Assembly (NCBI RefSeq): GCF_002218085.1
Contig: NZ_BDUC01000010.1
Coordinates: 206,038-270,037 of the forward strand
Direction of reading: 5' to 3'
Length of the DNA: 64,000 nucleotides
From: Tolypothrix sp. NIES-4075
GTDB lineage: Bacteria; Cyanobacteriota; Cyanobacteriia; Cyanobacteriales; Nostocaceae
Of this stretch, positions 46,501-55,333 are shown piece after piece. The position numbers were made by a program, and so were the translations under genes. The notes under the pieces are model-generated. The model searched no databases, was not told the origin of the DNA, and worked only from the letters and a program-made list of their open reading frames with translations. Numbering within the stretch: the first letter of the stretch is position 1; each line of letters opens with the position of its first letter.

Positions 46501-47692
46501 TTTTGCTGTCAAACTCGAATTGGGAAAGCGTTAACCCAGGTAACTCTAGCGCTTCAATGGGAGTATTTTGCAGGCTAAATACGACCTGAAACAACGGATG
46601 ACAACTTAAATCTCGTTCTTGATGTAGTTCTTCCACCAGCTTTTCAAAGGGCAAATCCTGATAAGCATAAGCACCCAAAGTTACTTGTCGCACTCGATTC
46701 AACAGTTCTTGAAACGTTGGATTTCCTGAAAAATCGGTACGCAGTACCAAAGTATTGACAAAAAAGCCAATTAACCCTTCTAGCTCGCTGCGGCTGCGAT
46801 TGGCAATGGGCGATCCGATCGCAATGTCCTTCTGTTGCGTATAGCGATAAAGCAACGTTTGAAACGCTGCCAGCAAAGTCATGAACAAGGTAACGCCTTC
46901 TTGGTGGCTAAGTGTCTCTAGCGCCTGAGTTAAATAGTACGGTAGTTGTATAAATTGTTTCGCACCTTTGTAAGTTGGAACTGCTGGTCTTAATCGGTCA
47001 GTAGGGAGATTTAGTACTGAGATTTTATCTAACTGATGACGCCAGTAAGCTAACTGGGTTTCCAGCACATCTCCTTGCAGCCATTCGCGCTGCCATTCGG
47101 CGAAATCTGCATACTGAATGGGTAGTTCCGGGAGGGGCGTAGACACGGAGTGGCTTGTCGTCAGACATCGCCTATCCTCTAAAAAGGCTTTATATAGTGT
47201 CCCCAGTTCTTTAATCAGCACTCCAATAGACCAGCCATCGGCAACAATGTGATGCAAGTTCAGTAGTAGCACGTATTCAGCTTCATCAATTTGTAGCAGC
47301 GTTAATCGCAGCAACGGTCCGGTGGTGAGATTGAAAGAACGTTCAGCCTCTTCGCTTAAAAGTCGCCGCGCTTGTGTTTCGCGTTCTTGGCTTTCAAATT
47401 GATTGCGTAGGTCTATTACTTTAAGAGGTATAATTAAGCTAGGTGCTATTATTTGTACTGGTTGCCCCTCTACCATGACAAACGTGGTGCGTAAAATTTC
47501 GTGACGGCGTACTACCTCGTTAAATGTCTGCGTTAAAGCGGTGAAGTTGAGCCTCCCTGTCAGGCGAAGTGCTGTTAACACATTGTAAAATGGATTGCCT
47601 GGTGCTAGAGAGTCGAGAAACCACAGCCGTTGTTGAGCGAAAGAAGTGGCAAAAACAAAAACCTCTGTTTCTTCAATAGCAGTGAGATTCAT
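43550..47692 (-). CDS. Nonribosomal peptide synthetase, C-A-T-TE (terminal module)
   Basis: About 1380 aa from the ATG codon for MNLTAIEETEV (a TTG 48 bases upstream is the alternative). Order: condensation domain (HHIVADGWS near 146), adenylation domain (YTSGSTGQPKG near 636), carrier domain (LGGNSLLTVRL near 1032), thioesterase (GGWSFGG near 1163, His in PGNHLTMLRKP near 1350). My pocket reading D-A-F-T-I-A-A-V-W-K suggests an aromatic residue, Phe-like. The thioesterase makes it the last module. It carries different repeat insertions from the other two: one in the condensation domain and one before the carrier domain. Confidence 0.92.
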   Translation of the reverse strand: MNLTAIEETEVFVFATSFAQQRLWFLDSLAPGNPFYNVLTALRLTGRLNFTALTQTFNEVVRRHEILRTTFVMVEGQPVQIIAPSLIIPLKVIDLRNQFESQERETQARRLLSEEAERSFNLTTGPLLRLTLLQIDEAEYVLLLNLHHIVADGWSIGVLIKELGTLYKAFLEDRRCLTTSHSVSTPLPELPIQYADFAEWQREWLQGDVLETQLAYWRHQLDKISVLNLPTDRLRPAVPTYKGAKQFIQLPYYLTQALETLSHQEGVTLFMTLLAAFQTLLYRYTQQKDIAIGSPIANRSRSELEGLIGFFVNTLVLRTDFSGNPTFQELLNRVRQVTLGAYAYQDLPFEKLVEELHQERDLSCHPLFQVVFSLQNTPIEALELPGLTLSQFEFDSKTAKLDLEFHLWQDLESLKGQVVYSTDLFDNSTITRMLGHFQTLLESIVANPKQRLCHLSILTKAERHQLLIFNRNQSQIPNQKYKIGQCFNYIFEAIVAETPNAIALVFEHQQLTYRELNNQANQLAHHLQQLGVVPDVLVGICLERSLEMIIGLLGILKAGGAYLPLDPSLPQSRLNFMLEDAKVSVLLTQEKLLKHFQDFSNPIICIDEDWANITQHSQENPNSGVTSDNLAYVIYTSGSTGQPKGVLIKHRGLSNLASAQIEVFNLQPSNRILQFASLSFDASIFEIVMALRAKATLYLAKKESLLPGKALLQILREKAITHVTLPPAVLAVLPPESLPALQSIICAGEFCSQDIIKRWWSSNRRFFNAYGPTEATVWSTVAEINTLYEKPSIGRPIANTQIYILDKSLQPVPIGIPGELYIGGDGVAEGYINRPQLTAEKFIPNFFSEKKGTRLYKSGDLACYRPDGNIEFLDRIDNQVKIRGFRIELSEIETVLMMHQSVKKAVVIAKENVKSDRYLVAYIIPRVETRNVETRPVASLQNSTTSKLREFLKEKLPEYMIPAVFVVLDSLPLTPNGKLDRLALTALDTATSRSIDKTYIAPRNSTELTLAKIWGEVLNIERVGIYDNFFDLGGNSLLTVRLLEQIHKQFERNFPLSTIFLNPTIESLANYLCKETNSLSWSPLVAIQPAGSNPPFFCVHPIFGVVFPYYELAHHLGTNQPFYGLQPIGLDGETPLTHIEDMAAHYIEALRKVQPKGPYYLGGWSFGGWIAFEMAQQLQKSGDEVALLAVLDTLAPIKSNIPDFGNGFKFLFTIVARYIWSFFFDYLRLITAPSKNKIKSLIFRLPNFPKFIQWLETNLFSHFILGEAAIANSMPDESRLRILNELTIRPMLRVFYANNQAVLNYVPQVYPKRITLLRTAVQSSIAEQDLSMGWNQLSVEKTEIHTIPGNHLTMLRKPHIQILAEQLRICIEKAQNLSVG
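44871..44914. repeat. In-frame palindrome with an extra half-arm in the third NRPS
   Basis: A perfect 30-bp palindrome (TGTAGAGACGCGACC and complement, 44871-44900) is followed by a further TCGCGTCTCTAC half arm. Together they encode VETRNVETRPVASL between the adenylation core and the carrier domain. Confidence 0.85.
47138..47176. repeat. In-frame GGCGATGTCT-type repeat in the third NRPS condensation domain
   Basis: The segment encodes DRRCLTTSHSVSTP between YKAFLE and LPELPIQYADFAEW, where the two sibling condensation domains have only a short linker. The DNA resembles a dispersed GC-rich cyanobacterial repeat. Confidence 0.6.
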
Positions 47693-47937
47693 AAGTGAAG
47701 GGCACAGTTGTGCTGCAAAAATTTGTGGTAGAGAGAACAACCGGATAGAATCAAATTACCAAATATTAGTTAGGGGATCTACGCTCACAAGGCGCATTCC
47801 TTTTTGTCCAGTTTTAGCGTAGGGGCTTGGTCAATAAAACTTGTGTACTTTAACTTAGGTCTGGTATGATTTTCTGACAATTTGAAAATTATTATCAACC
47901 ATTTTAGGCGATCGCTATATTACTCACGCTTGATAAG

Positions 47938-48534
47938 CTATTCTTGAAGCGCTTGCCCAAAAGTCTTGATGGCATCAACATGATTCACCATATTAATGCA
48001 GCGTAACAACAAATCCAGATCGATCCCTTTGACCTCCTCACTACTGGAAACCTTTTCATAGTGGAGTGTGTTGCCCTCTTTCCGCAGGTGATACACTTCT
48101 AGCACACCATCTTCCCAGAACCACACTTCCGGAATCAAGAGCCGCTTGTATGCCTCTAGTTTGTTAATTCCGCCACTGGTAAACACCACCTCGATCGCCA
48201 AATCGGGACGCACTCGACCTGGAGCGAGTTTATATGATTTATCTGCTTCTCGCTTGACAGCACCCGATTCACTTTCCAAGGTCATTGACCCTGTTGGCGT
48301 AAAGTCAAATCCTGCCATCAGCAGGTAAAGTTCCAATAACGCGCCGAGTCTTTCTTTAACGGTTTCGTGGGGTTCTCCAGGCATTTTTCGGATCTCCAAA
48401 ACACCATCTAGGAAAGACAGCCGATATCCTGGACGGTCTAATAACTGCTCAATGGCTTTGAATTCTCTCCAGGTCATTCCCTCAAACAAAAGGGGTGATT
48501 CCTTTGTGGGTATAGCGATCGCTGCTGAGGTCAT
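47938..48534 (-). CDS. Uma2-family putative nuclease
   Basis: A 198-aa protein of the Uma2/DUF820 family, abundant in cyanobacteria. Typical blocks: MTWREFKAIEQLLDRPGYRLSFLDGVLEI, RPDLAIEVVFTSGGINKLEAY (the PD-(D/E)xK-like site: Asp and Glu of PDLAIEV, Lys of NKLEAY) and PEVWFWEDGVLEVY. A nuclease fold is established for the family; cellular role unknown. Confidence 0.85.
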   Translation of the reverse strand: MTSAAIAIPTKESPLLFEGMTWREFKAIEQLLDRPGYRLSFLDGVLEIRKMPGEPHETVKERLGALLELYLLMAGFDFTPTGSMTLESESGAVKREADKSYKLAPGRVRPDLAIEVVFTSGGINKLEAYKRLLIPEVWFWEDGVLEVYHLRKEGNTLHYEKVSSSEEVKGIDLDLLLRCINMVNHVDAIKTFGQALQE

Positions 48535-49021
48535 AAAAGTATCCAGTCACATGCCAGATGATAAATAGTCAGCTTTGTCGGGCAATTCGCTTATTCTAAC
48601 TTTTTTTGGGAGTAAGCCCTCCGTTTGACAGTGAAAGCTTCGGTGCGATCGCACTACTTTGTTTGTGGTCAGCAAAAAGCGATCGCACATCTTTTTAAAA
48701 TAGAGATTGATGAAAGTTCCGCGATCGCCATAGTTTGGTCGGCTTCGGCGATAATGCGATCGCCTGTTGGAGATAAACTCAAACGATGAAGGCGATCGCT
48801 TGTTCACCCAGGAAAAACGTTAGAATTAGCACAAAATCTTGTTGCTATCTCCCTTGCGCTAAGTCTAATTCATGACCAAGCACGCTAATAAACCTGTGCG
48901 TGGTAGTGTCGTTAAGGCGTTGGAAAGATTGGGTAAACCGTCTGAGGACATTTAGTGATTAAATTAACCACATATTTGGCAGAGTAGATTTACCTGTGTC
49001 GCATTTGTTTACAATTTTTAC
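48535..49021. other. Gene-poor stretch rich in GCGATCGC sites
   Basis: About 490 bp with at least five HIP1-like sites. A 27-codon frame on the plus strand (48871-48954, MTKHANKPVRGSVVKALERL..) looks like a truncated gene start, but no Shine-Dalgarno is visible. A minus-strand frame across 48547-48807 has no protein-like character. Confidence 0.4.
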
Positions 49022-52000
49022 CTAATTTTTCTGCTCCAAAACTAACGTAGAATCAGCCGATCGCCCAAATTCTTCTGGTGCGTATTGCAAGTGTACTTTC
49101 GCACCAGGATAAAGAAATGTGCCGGGTGTAACTCCACGCACTAAGTAATGCAGGCTATAAACGCCTGGATCTAAATGGTCGGCGTAGGCGATAATGCGAT
49201 CGCTATAAATTGTCTTAAATCCAAGTTGCCAACTATCGGCTTTTGCTTTTAACGCAGATGTGGCAGTTTGAAAGCTTTCATCGACAGCTTCAAATCCCGC
49301 AGGTAGCGGATCGTTAATCACCACACGATCCACAGGATGATCGGCAATCACCTCTAAACCGATATCAAACACCTGTCCTGTTTCTATTGTCAACGGCTTA
49401 TCCTTAGCATAAAGTCCGATTTTTTGCAACATTCCATCACCGACGCGGCTAATTTCTCGCGATATTCGTAAACCGTTAAATCTTCCAGGTTGATTTCCTT
49501 GCAAGCGATAGCGATAAGCTAGTAGATAGTGTAATCTGCCTGAAGCTGATTTTTGCAGAGTTAGATCGTGACGTCCGCGAGGTAAGTTAGCGATCGCTAC
49601 ATTTAGCTGTAAACTAGAATTACGGTATCCTTGAAATTGACTTTCGCCGATTTTCTTACCGGCTAATTTCACAGTCGCAGCAAAATTCGGTGGTGTTGGT
49701 TGCAGTTTCGCATATTCCACCAAAGCTGTCAGAGCTTGGGCATTGTCATAACTAGTTTGCCATGTCCCGTTGCGTCGCAGTGTTAAAAGACTTTGGAATA
49801 ACTTATCGACAACTTCTGGTTTAGCTTTCGCAGCGATAAACAAACGTAAAGCTTGCGCTTGTGCTGTTGTCGGTGAATTCATCCATCCCCAACTGCTGGG
49901 TAAATTGATCGCTGCTGTGCGACCAGTTTCATATATATATTGTTGTAACTGCTGTAAAAGTTGTTTAGATTCATCTTGCCATTCGGGAAACTGAGATAGA
50001 TATCGCGTTAATTTAATTTGCGTTACTAAATCAAAGTTGTTGCGTTGTTGGTAAATATCTGTCAGAAAGCTATTGCGTTTATCGCCAAATTGTGCAGTGG
50101 CAATTAAAGCATTAAGTTGCATTTGGCTTTTACAAAGCTGTTTACAAAACTCAAATTGTCCGGGGTTGGCGAGAATTTTCTGCAAATATCCCTTAAGGCG
50201 TGGTATCATCGTGAAATTGCTATTTGCTTTCGCCAGAGACTCAGCCACATAAAGAGAAATCCAAGGATCTGACTTTTCTTGTCCTGGATAAGCTGCAAAA
50301 CCACCGTCAGCGAGTTGGAGTTTTTGCAATTGGGCGATCGCTTGGGTTGATTGTTTGGTAAAATCAAACTCTGGAATTTGACCGTATTTCTCTGAGAGTG
50401 TTTGCAGATGAGCGGCAATTATCAACTTACTCGCAGCTGGTTCAGCAAAAGGTAAATCATCATCTTCTATAACCTGCTTTGCGGGTGCTTTAATTTCCGG
50501 AATCAAAGTACTCGCTAATTGAATATCTAAACCTCCCGCTCCGGGTAAGACATTTTTATCGACATTCAAAGGAATTTTTACTTGATTTGCAGTTATATCA
50601 TTTTTACTCTTAAAAACTCTGCGATCCTTTGCGTTACCCTTTGCGATCCTTTGCGTTTCAAAAAGATCTAATTCGGATATTACACCACTTTCAACAACTT
50701 CTTCTGTAATTTCCAGCGGTTTAATTTCCAAAGGTACTTCAAAAGCATCTGCGTTGCGATTTAGTTGAGTGGTGAAGCGGACTTGACTTTCACCAACACT
50801 GGAAGCAATGATGGGAAAGCGATAAGCAGAAGTAGCTGATTGAGTCTGGGTTTGTAAAGAAACGGTTGTGGGATTTTTGCCTTCAAACTTGATTGTACCG
50901 CTAACTGCACCATCAATTGCTAAAGTACCAGATGAGTTAGTGTTGTTAGTTATGGATAAACCTGCGAGAATGCGATCGCCTGGACGCGCAAATTGTGGCA
51001 ATATTGGATTAGTTAGCAGTGGCTTTGTGGTGATAAAGGTTGTTTCCCCATTACCAAAACGGAGATTTCCATCAGTAGCTACAGCCATTATTCGCCATGT
51101 AGTTAAGTTATCTGGTAATTTAAAGCTTATCTGTGCCTTCCCCAACGCGTCTGTAACTACATTATTATAGTAAGCTAAAGCTTGAAAATCTCTGCGAATG
51201 CGGGTATTTGCTGCACCGGCTGAGAAACCACCCCCATAACCCCAACCTTTCGGTTTAGCGACAGCGTTTTGTTCTACCACCACATTTTGACGATTATCGC
51301 TAAAGCGGGTAGATATTGATTGTTCAGCATAAACCGTATTTACCAAATCTGGGGGACGATAACCAGAAAGTTGTAACACCGCTTCATTCACCACCATAAC
51401 AGTGAATTGTCCTTTGGTGGGATTTTCTTGATTATCCTTCAATTGTAATTGAACCGTTTCTGACGCACCAGGTTCTAAGGATGTTTGTAAAGGTGTAACT
51501 TGCACCTTTAAATATTTATCTGACAAATTAACTTTAAAAGGTGCAAAGCCAATTTTTCCTAAATTATTTAAACTTCCGGGTTCCAATTTATTTAGAGGAA
51601 CACCTTGACGTACCAGTACAGCTTCAACTGCTGCATTTGGTAGCATTTCCGGTGTAACTTGAAATTGAATTTGTGGCGCACCGCCTTTAACTTTGGTAAT
51701 CTGTTGATAAATAGGTTTATCTTTGACAACAGCAAAGTATAATTCTCCTTCAGGATAGGGAGATTGAATCAGCGCAGTAGCAGTTTCACCGACTTTAAAC
51801 TCTTTTTTATCAAGTTTGACTTCCAACTTATCTTTTTCATCTTCACCCCATAGCACCGAATTTTCCCCAGTTGCCCAAATTTGCAAATCTGTAGCAGTTA
51901 AATCATCTTTCGCATCGCTAAAATTAGCTTGAATTCTGTAAGAACCCGATTCAGTGGGTGTTAAATTTACAGATTGAGGACTTTTAGCAGATGTAAGTTC

Positions 52001-54793
52001 TACTTTTCCAACTGTCTTATATTCAACTTGATTTTTCGCAGTTTTACTACCTTCCACCACTTGAGTTAAACTGCTGTATTTCATCTGCTGCAATTCCAAC
52101 CGAATCCGTTGACCCTCCAGCACTTTCCCTGTAAAGTCAGATACGATAACTTGAATCGGAAAAGCTTGACCTGCTTCAGCGACAAAGTTGCTTTTTAAAC
52201 CGATGAGACGATTACTCGGCAAAGCTGTAAAAGTTTGAGAATTCGCTACAGATAAATTAGAAACATCTGCAACTTCAACATCCACCCGATAAATCATCGG
52301 ATAAGGTAAATCTTTCCCGACACTTACAACTTGACTACTTTTACCATTAGCATCTAGCTGGGTATCAGTTTGTAAGACATCGCTTGGTAAAGACGGAGAT
52401 TCCTCCGGAAAAAACCATTGTCTACCAAAACTGAATTCTTCCCAACCCTTAGGAATAAAATTCGTTTGGTTTCTCGTGACAAAATATTTTGCCTTTCCTT
52501 GTTCCACAGGTGAACCGAACAGATAATTACTTGTGGTTTTCGCGGCAATCTTATCACCAATTAAAGCAAATTGCTTATCTAAAGCTAATTCAACTTTAAA
52601 ATTTGGTGGTTTAAATTCAGCTACGCGAAATTCTCCAGAGATTTCGTGTCCGTTTTTTCCCTTTCCTTGAATCGTATAATAGCCTAATTTTTGATTACTT
52701 TTAATAGGCACTTCTACAGAAAACGTCCCAAACTCATTCGTTGTTTGCGTACCTAAATCTGTCTTTTGTCCATCTGGATTTAGAATACTTAATTGGTAAA
52801 CAGCTTTTTTATCCTGCTGAATCGTCCCATTTTGCAAATAATCAGCAAAGCCAGTAAAATAAGCTTTTTCGCTCGGTTGATACAACTGCCTGTCAGAAAA
52901 AATTACTCCGCGAGATTCTGGTTTATCATTTTGCCAACCAGCATCAATCCCATAACCATAACTACCGCTATATTCATCAGTGCGTGCAAATGCCCAATCT
53001 TGATTTTCCCGCGCTACTACTAATAGTTCTGGTGATTTTTTCAAGCTTTTACTTGAAGCATAACATGACTGCAAATCTGAACGATTCAGCTTTAAGTTTC
53101 CATTTTCATCAGTTTTACTTGATGCACAAGGTATCGGTTGCGGACGAGATTTTGCATTCAATTTGGATTCATAAATTTCCACAGCAGCACCTTTTACAGG
53201 TGAACCATCAGCAAGATGATGAACTCGAATCAAACTCGATTCGGGAAACCACTGCGAAAATACACCCAAATTCGTCAATTGAACTAACCCATAACTCGTA
53301 GATTCTCTCCAAAGTTGTTTATTATTCTCTTGATATTTATTAGTGCGTCCCTGTACTCCATAAGCTAGCATTCCTGTAGACGTACCAAGTTTTTGTCCTA
53401 AAGGAATACTTACATCAACTGATTGATTCTTCTTTGCAGCTATTTTAAAGCTTTGCCATTCCGAGGTTTGAGGTAATAAATCATTTCCACTATTGAAATA
53501 AACTAAATCTGTTGGTTGAACTACTTTATAAGCAGCTTTGTATTTTGATTCTGGTAAATTAACTGTATTTATATTTAGCTGTAAATTCTTACCCGCAGGG
53601 AAAATATTTAAACCATCAGGAACCCAGATATCCCCCGCTAAATCTCCTGTATCATAATTGACGGTAACTGATTTACCTAAAGTCTGCCCAAACTTATCTT
53701 TGAGATTTGCACCAATCGTGATTGTATAATGAGTCGCAGGTTTTAGAGCATAAGGATTGATGCTGACAAGTTTATCTTGTTCATTCACTTGAATAATTCG
53801 AGAAATGTCTTGCGGTGCAGGATTAATTTTAATATTTTCAATAGCCGAATCTGCTATTAAGACGTTATTAAATTCTAGCTGGGGACTACCTTGAACAAAT
53901 CTGCCATATGTTCCCCCAGCATCAGGTTGCCCGTAAAATTTAATTCCTTGAAATGTCAATGGGGAATAAGTTGTTAACTTACTGACAAACTCCTTCTCAC
54001 TTAAGAGATTACCATCAGCCGGACGCACACCGGGAGAAAATACCAAGCGATAACGAGTTGCTTTCTCAAGATTTTGCTGCGGAATCAGATTATAAATCCA
54101 ATTCCGTGCTGAAGGGTCAAATTTTTCCAGCGGTTCTTCAGCTTCTTGCAGTTTTTCTTTTTTCGCTAAATCAACCTTGAAGCGTACACCCTGTTTTTTA
54201 CCTTCAGGAAGAAGTTGTAAATGCTTTTCCACTGAAGCTAAATTCAATTCTACATTTGAGGTAAATTGCAATTTATCTTTTAAATCAATTGATTCAGCTT
54301 CAACTTTTTCTATAGGGTTCACACCTGGTAAATTACTTAAATTGATGAGTTCGGTGTTGAAAGTCCAAGCTAAATCTTTCTCAAGACGGTGTTTTTTTAA
54401 GTCTGCTAAACCTGCTTTGAGAGTAACTTGAAACCGCGTTGCTTTTGGAAGTGCTTTTTCAGCTTGAAATCCAACCATCCGTGGTGTCAAAAATCGAAAA
54501 TGACCAGGTAAATTTGGCGTAAGTTCAAATTTTTGTAACCAACTTTCTTGTTCGGGGTTATCAAGACTTTCAAGAGGAATTAAAGCTTCTTTAAAACGGA
54601 TGCGAATTTGCTGAAGAGTTTTAGCATCTCCGAGTGGACTAATTTGTTCAATCCAATCTGGTAAAATCGGGGGAGTTAGTGCGGAAACTTCTGGAAGTTG
54701 TTCTTTCCCTGGAGCGATACCAATTAAATTACACCCTGTTATTCCTATTAGGAATGCTAGGATAAGCAGGGACTGGATTATTTTTATGAGCAT
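49022..54793 (-). CDS. Alpha-2-macroglobulin-family lipoprotein without thioester
   Basis: A 1923-aa lipoprotein: signal peptide with lipobox ITGC (lipidated Cys21), then repeated macroglobulin domains, a central GYGGGFSAGAANTRIRRDFQ segment followed by KAQISFKLPDNLTTWRIMAVATDG, and a C-terminal helical toroid region (QTLSEKYGQI..; LADGGFAAYPGQEKSDPWIS). The CxEQ thioester of protease-trapping members is missing; the corresponding place reads EDDDLPFAEPAASK. Bacterial members lie next to pbpC (YfhM) and this one is divergent from pbpC. A short repeat array (about 50620-50650) encodes AKGNAKDRRVFKSKND in frame. Role in envelope protection is inferred. Confidence 0.88.
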   Translation of the reverse strand: MLIKIIQSLLILAFLIGITGCNLIGIAPGKEQLPEVSALTPPILPDWIEQISPLGDAKTLQQIRIRFKEALIPLESLDNPEQESWLQKFELTPNLPGHFRFLTPRMVGFQAEKALPKATRFQVTLKAGLADLKKHRLEKDLAWTFNTELINLSNLPGVNPIEKVEAESIDLKDKLQFTSNVELNLASVEKHLQLLPEGKKQGVRFKVDLAKKEKLQEAEEPLEKFDPSARNWIYNLIPQQNLEKATRYRLVFSPGVRPADGNLLSEKEFVSKLTTYSPLTFQGIKFYGQPDAGGTYGRFVQGSPQLEFNNVLIADSAIENIKINPAPQDISRIIQVNEQDKLVSINPYALKPATHYTITIGANLKDKFGQTLGKSVTVNYDTGDLAGDIWVPDGLNIFPAGKNLQLNINTVNLPESKYKAAYKVVQPTDLVYFNSGNDLLPQTSEWQSFKIAAKKNQSVDVSIPLGQKLGTSTGMLAYGVQGRTNKYQENNKQLWRESTSYGLVQLTNLGVFSQWFPESSLIRVHHLADGSPVKGAAVEIYESKLNAKSRPQPIPCASSKTDENGNLKLNRSDLQSCYASSKSLKKSPELLVVARENQDWAFARTDEYSGSYGYGIDAGWQNDKPESRGVIFSDRQLYQPSEKAYFTGFADYLQNGTIQQDKKAVYQLSILNPDGQKTDLGTQTTNEFGTFSVEVPIKSNQKLGYYTIQGKGKNGHEISGEFRVAEFKPPNFKVELALDKQFALIGDKIAAKTTSNYLFGSPVEQGKAKYFVTRNQTNFIPKGWEEFSFGRQWFFPEESPSLPSDVLQTDTQLDANGKSSQVVSVGKDLPYPMIYRVDVEVADVSNLSVANSQTFTALPSNRLIGLKSNFVAEAGQAFPIQVIVSDFTGKVLEGQRIRLELQQMKYSSLTQVVEGSKTAKNQVEYKTVGKVELTSAKSPQSVNLTPTESGSYRIQANFSDAKDDLTATDLQIWATGENSVLWGEDEKDKLEVKLDKKEFKVGETATALIQSPYPEGELYFAVVKDKPIYQQITKVKGGAPQIQFQVTPEMLPNAAVEAVLVRQGVPLNKLEPGSLNNLGKIGFAPFKVNLSDKYLKVQVTPLQTSLEPGASETVQLQLKDNQENPTKGQFTVMVVNEAVLQLSGYRPPDLVNTVYAEQSISTRFSDNRQNVVVEQNAVAKPKGWGYGGGFSAGAANTRIRRDFQALAYYNNVVTDALGKAQISFKLPDNLTTWRIMAVATDGNLRFGNGETTFITTKPLLTNPILPQFARPGDRILAGLSITNNTNSSGTLAIDGAVSGTIKFEGKNPTTVSLQTQTQSATSAYRFPIIASSVGESQVRFTTQLNRNADAFEVPLEIKPLEITEEVVESGVISELDLFETQRIAKGNAKDRRVFKSKNDITANQVKIPLNVDKNVLPGAGGLDIQLASTLIPEIKAPAKQVIEDDDLPFAEPAASKLIIAAHLQTLSEKYGQIPEFDFTKQSTQAIAQLQKLQLADGGFAAYPGQEKSDPWISLYVAESLAKANSNFTMIPRLKGYLQKILANPGQFEFCKQLCKSQMQLNALIATAQFGDKRNSFLTDIYQQRNNFDLVTQIKLTRYLSQFPEWQDESKQLLQQLQQYIYETGRTAAINLPSSWGWMNSPTTAQAQALRLFIAAKAKPEVVDKLFQSLLTLRRNGTWQTSYDNAQALTALVEYAKLQPTPPNFAATVKLAGKKIGESQFQGYRNSSLQLNVAIANLPRGRHDLTLQKSASGRLHYLLAYRYRLQGNQPGRFNGLRISREISRVGDGMLQKIGLYAKDKPLTIETGQVFDIGLEVIADHPVDRVVINDPLPAGFEAVDESFQTATSALKAKADSWQLGFKTIYSDRIIAYADHLDPGVYSLHYLVRGVTPGTFLYPGAKVHLQYAPEEFGRSADSTLVLEQKN
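50618..50655. repeat. In-frame GCAAAGGATCGC-type repeat in the macroglobulin gene
   Basis: The coding strand has two copies of an ACGCAAAGGATCGCA unit separated by AAGGGTA, translated as IAKGNAKDRRVFKSK. Confidence 0.65.
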
Positions 54794-54929
54794 GTAAAAA
54801 AAAATAAAATAAAGTAGTATGGCAGTTGTATAACAGTTATAGCAATGCTAAATAAGAGCGTCAAAATTTATCTGTTTTACTTTCTCTATTTAGGAGTGCG
54901 GTAGTCTGCGACAACCCACTTCGTGTCTA

Positions 54930-55333
54930 GGTTAACTCAAATCTTTTTCATAAAATAATAATGGATTCTCTAAAGAACCAGTTGAGTCTGATTGTTTCCG
55001 AAAAAAATTACAAATCTTAATATAAATGACTAGAAAGAAGTTTGTAGTGAGGGCTGAAGCCCTTAAAATTATTATGAGGGATAAAGCCCTCACTACGGTT
55101 AGAGTGTCAAAATTTCTCTCTTTTCTTTCCTCTGTGTCCACTGCGTTCTCTGCGGTTAGTTAACTCAAGTCTTTTTCACAAAATAGTAATAGATTATTTA
55201 CACAACCAATTGAGTGTGATTGTTTCCGAAAAACATTACAAATCTTAATATAGATGAGTAGAAAGAAGTTTGTAGTAAGGGCTGAAGCCCTTAAATCTAT
55301 TATGATGAGGGCTAAAGCCCTCACTACGGTTAT
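54930..55333. repeat. Direct duplication of about 170 bp upstream of and overlapping the pbpC start
   Basis: Copy one (about 54930-55100) and copy two (about 55159-55333) share long identical runs (GATTGTTTCCGAAAAA; TTACAAATCTTAATATA; AGAAAGAAGTTTGTAGT) and both end in an inverted repeat of the AGGGCT..AGCCCT type. Copy two reads into the pbpC coding frame. The spacer contains TCTGTGTCCACTGCGTTCTC, another common repeat motif. Confidence 0.75.

Noticed and set aside
25835..47692. NRPS product as a siderophore or molybdophore linked to the Mo genes
   Set aside because: The predicted residues are hydrophobic or aromatic, with no catechol, hydroxamate or other chelator-forming enzymes in the window.
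48547..48807. An 86-codon minus-strand frame
   Set aside because: It lies in HIP1-rich DNA and its product has no protein-like pattern or Shine-Dalgarno.
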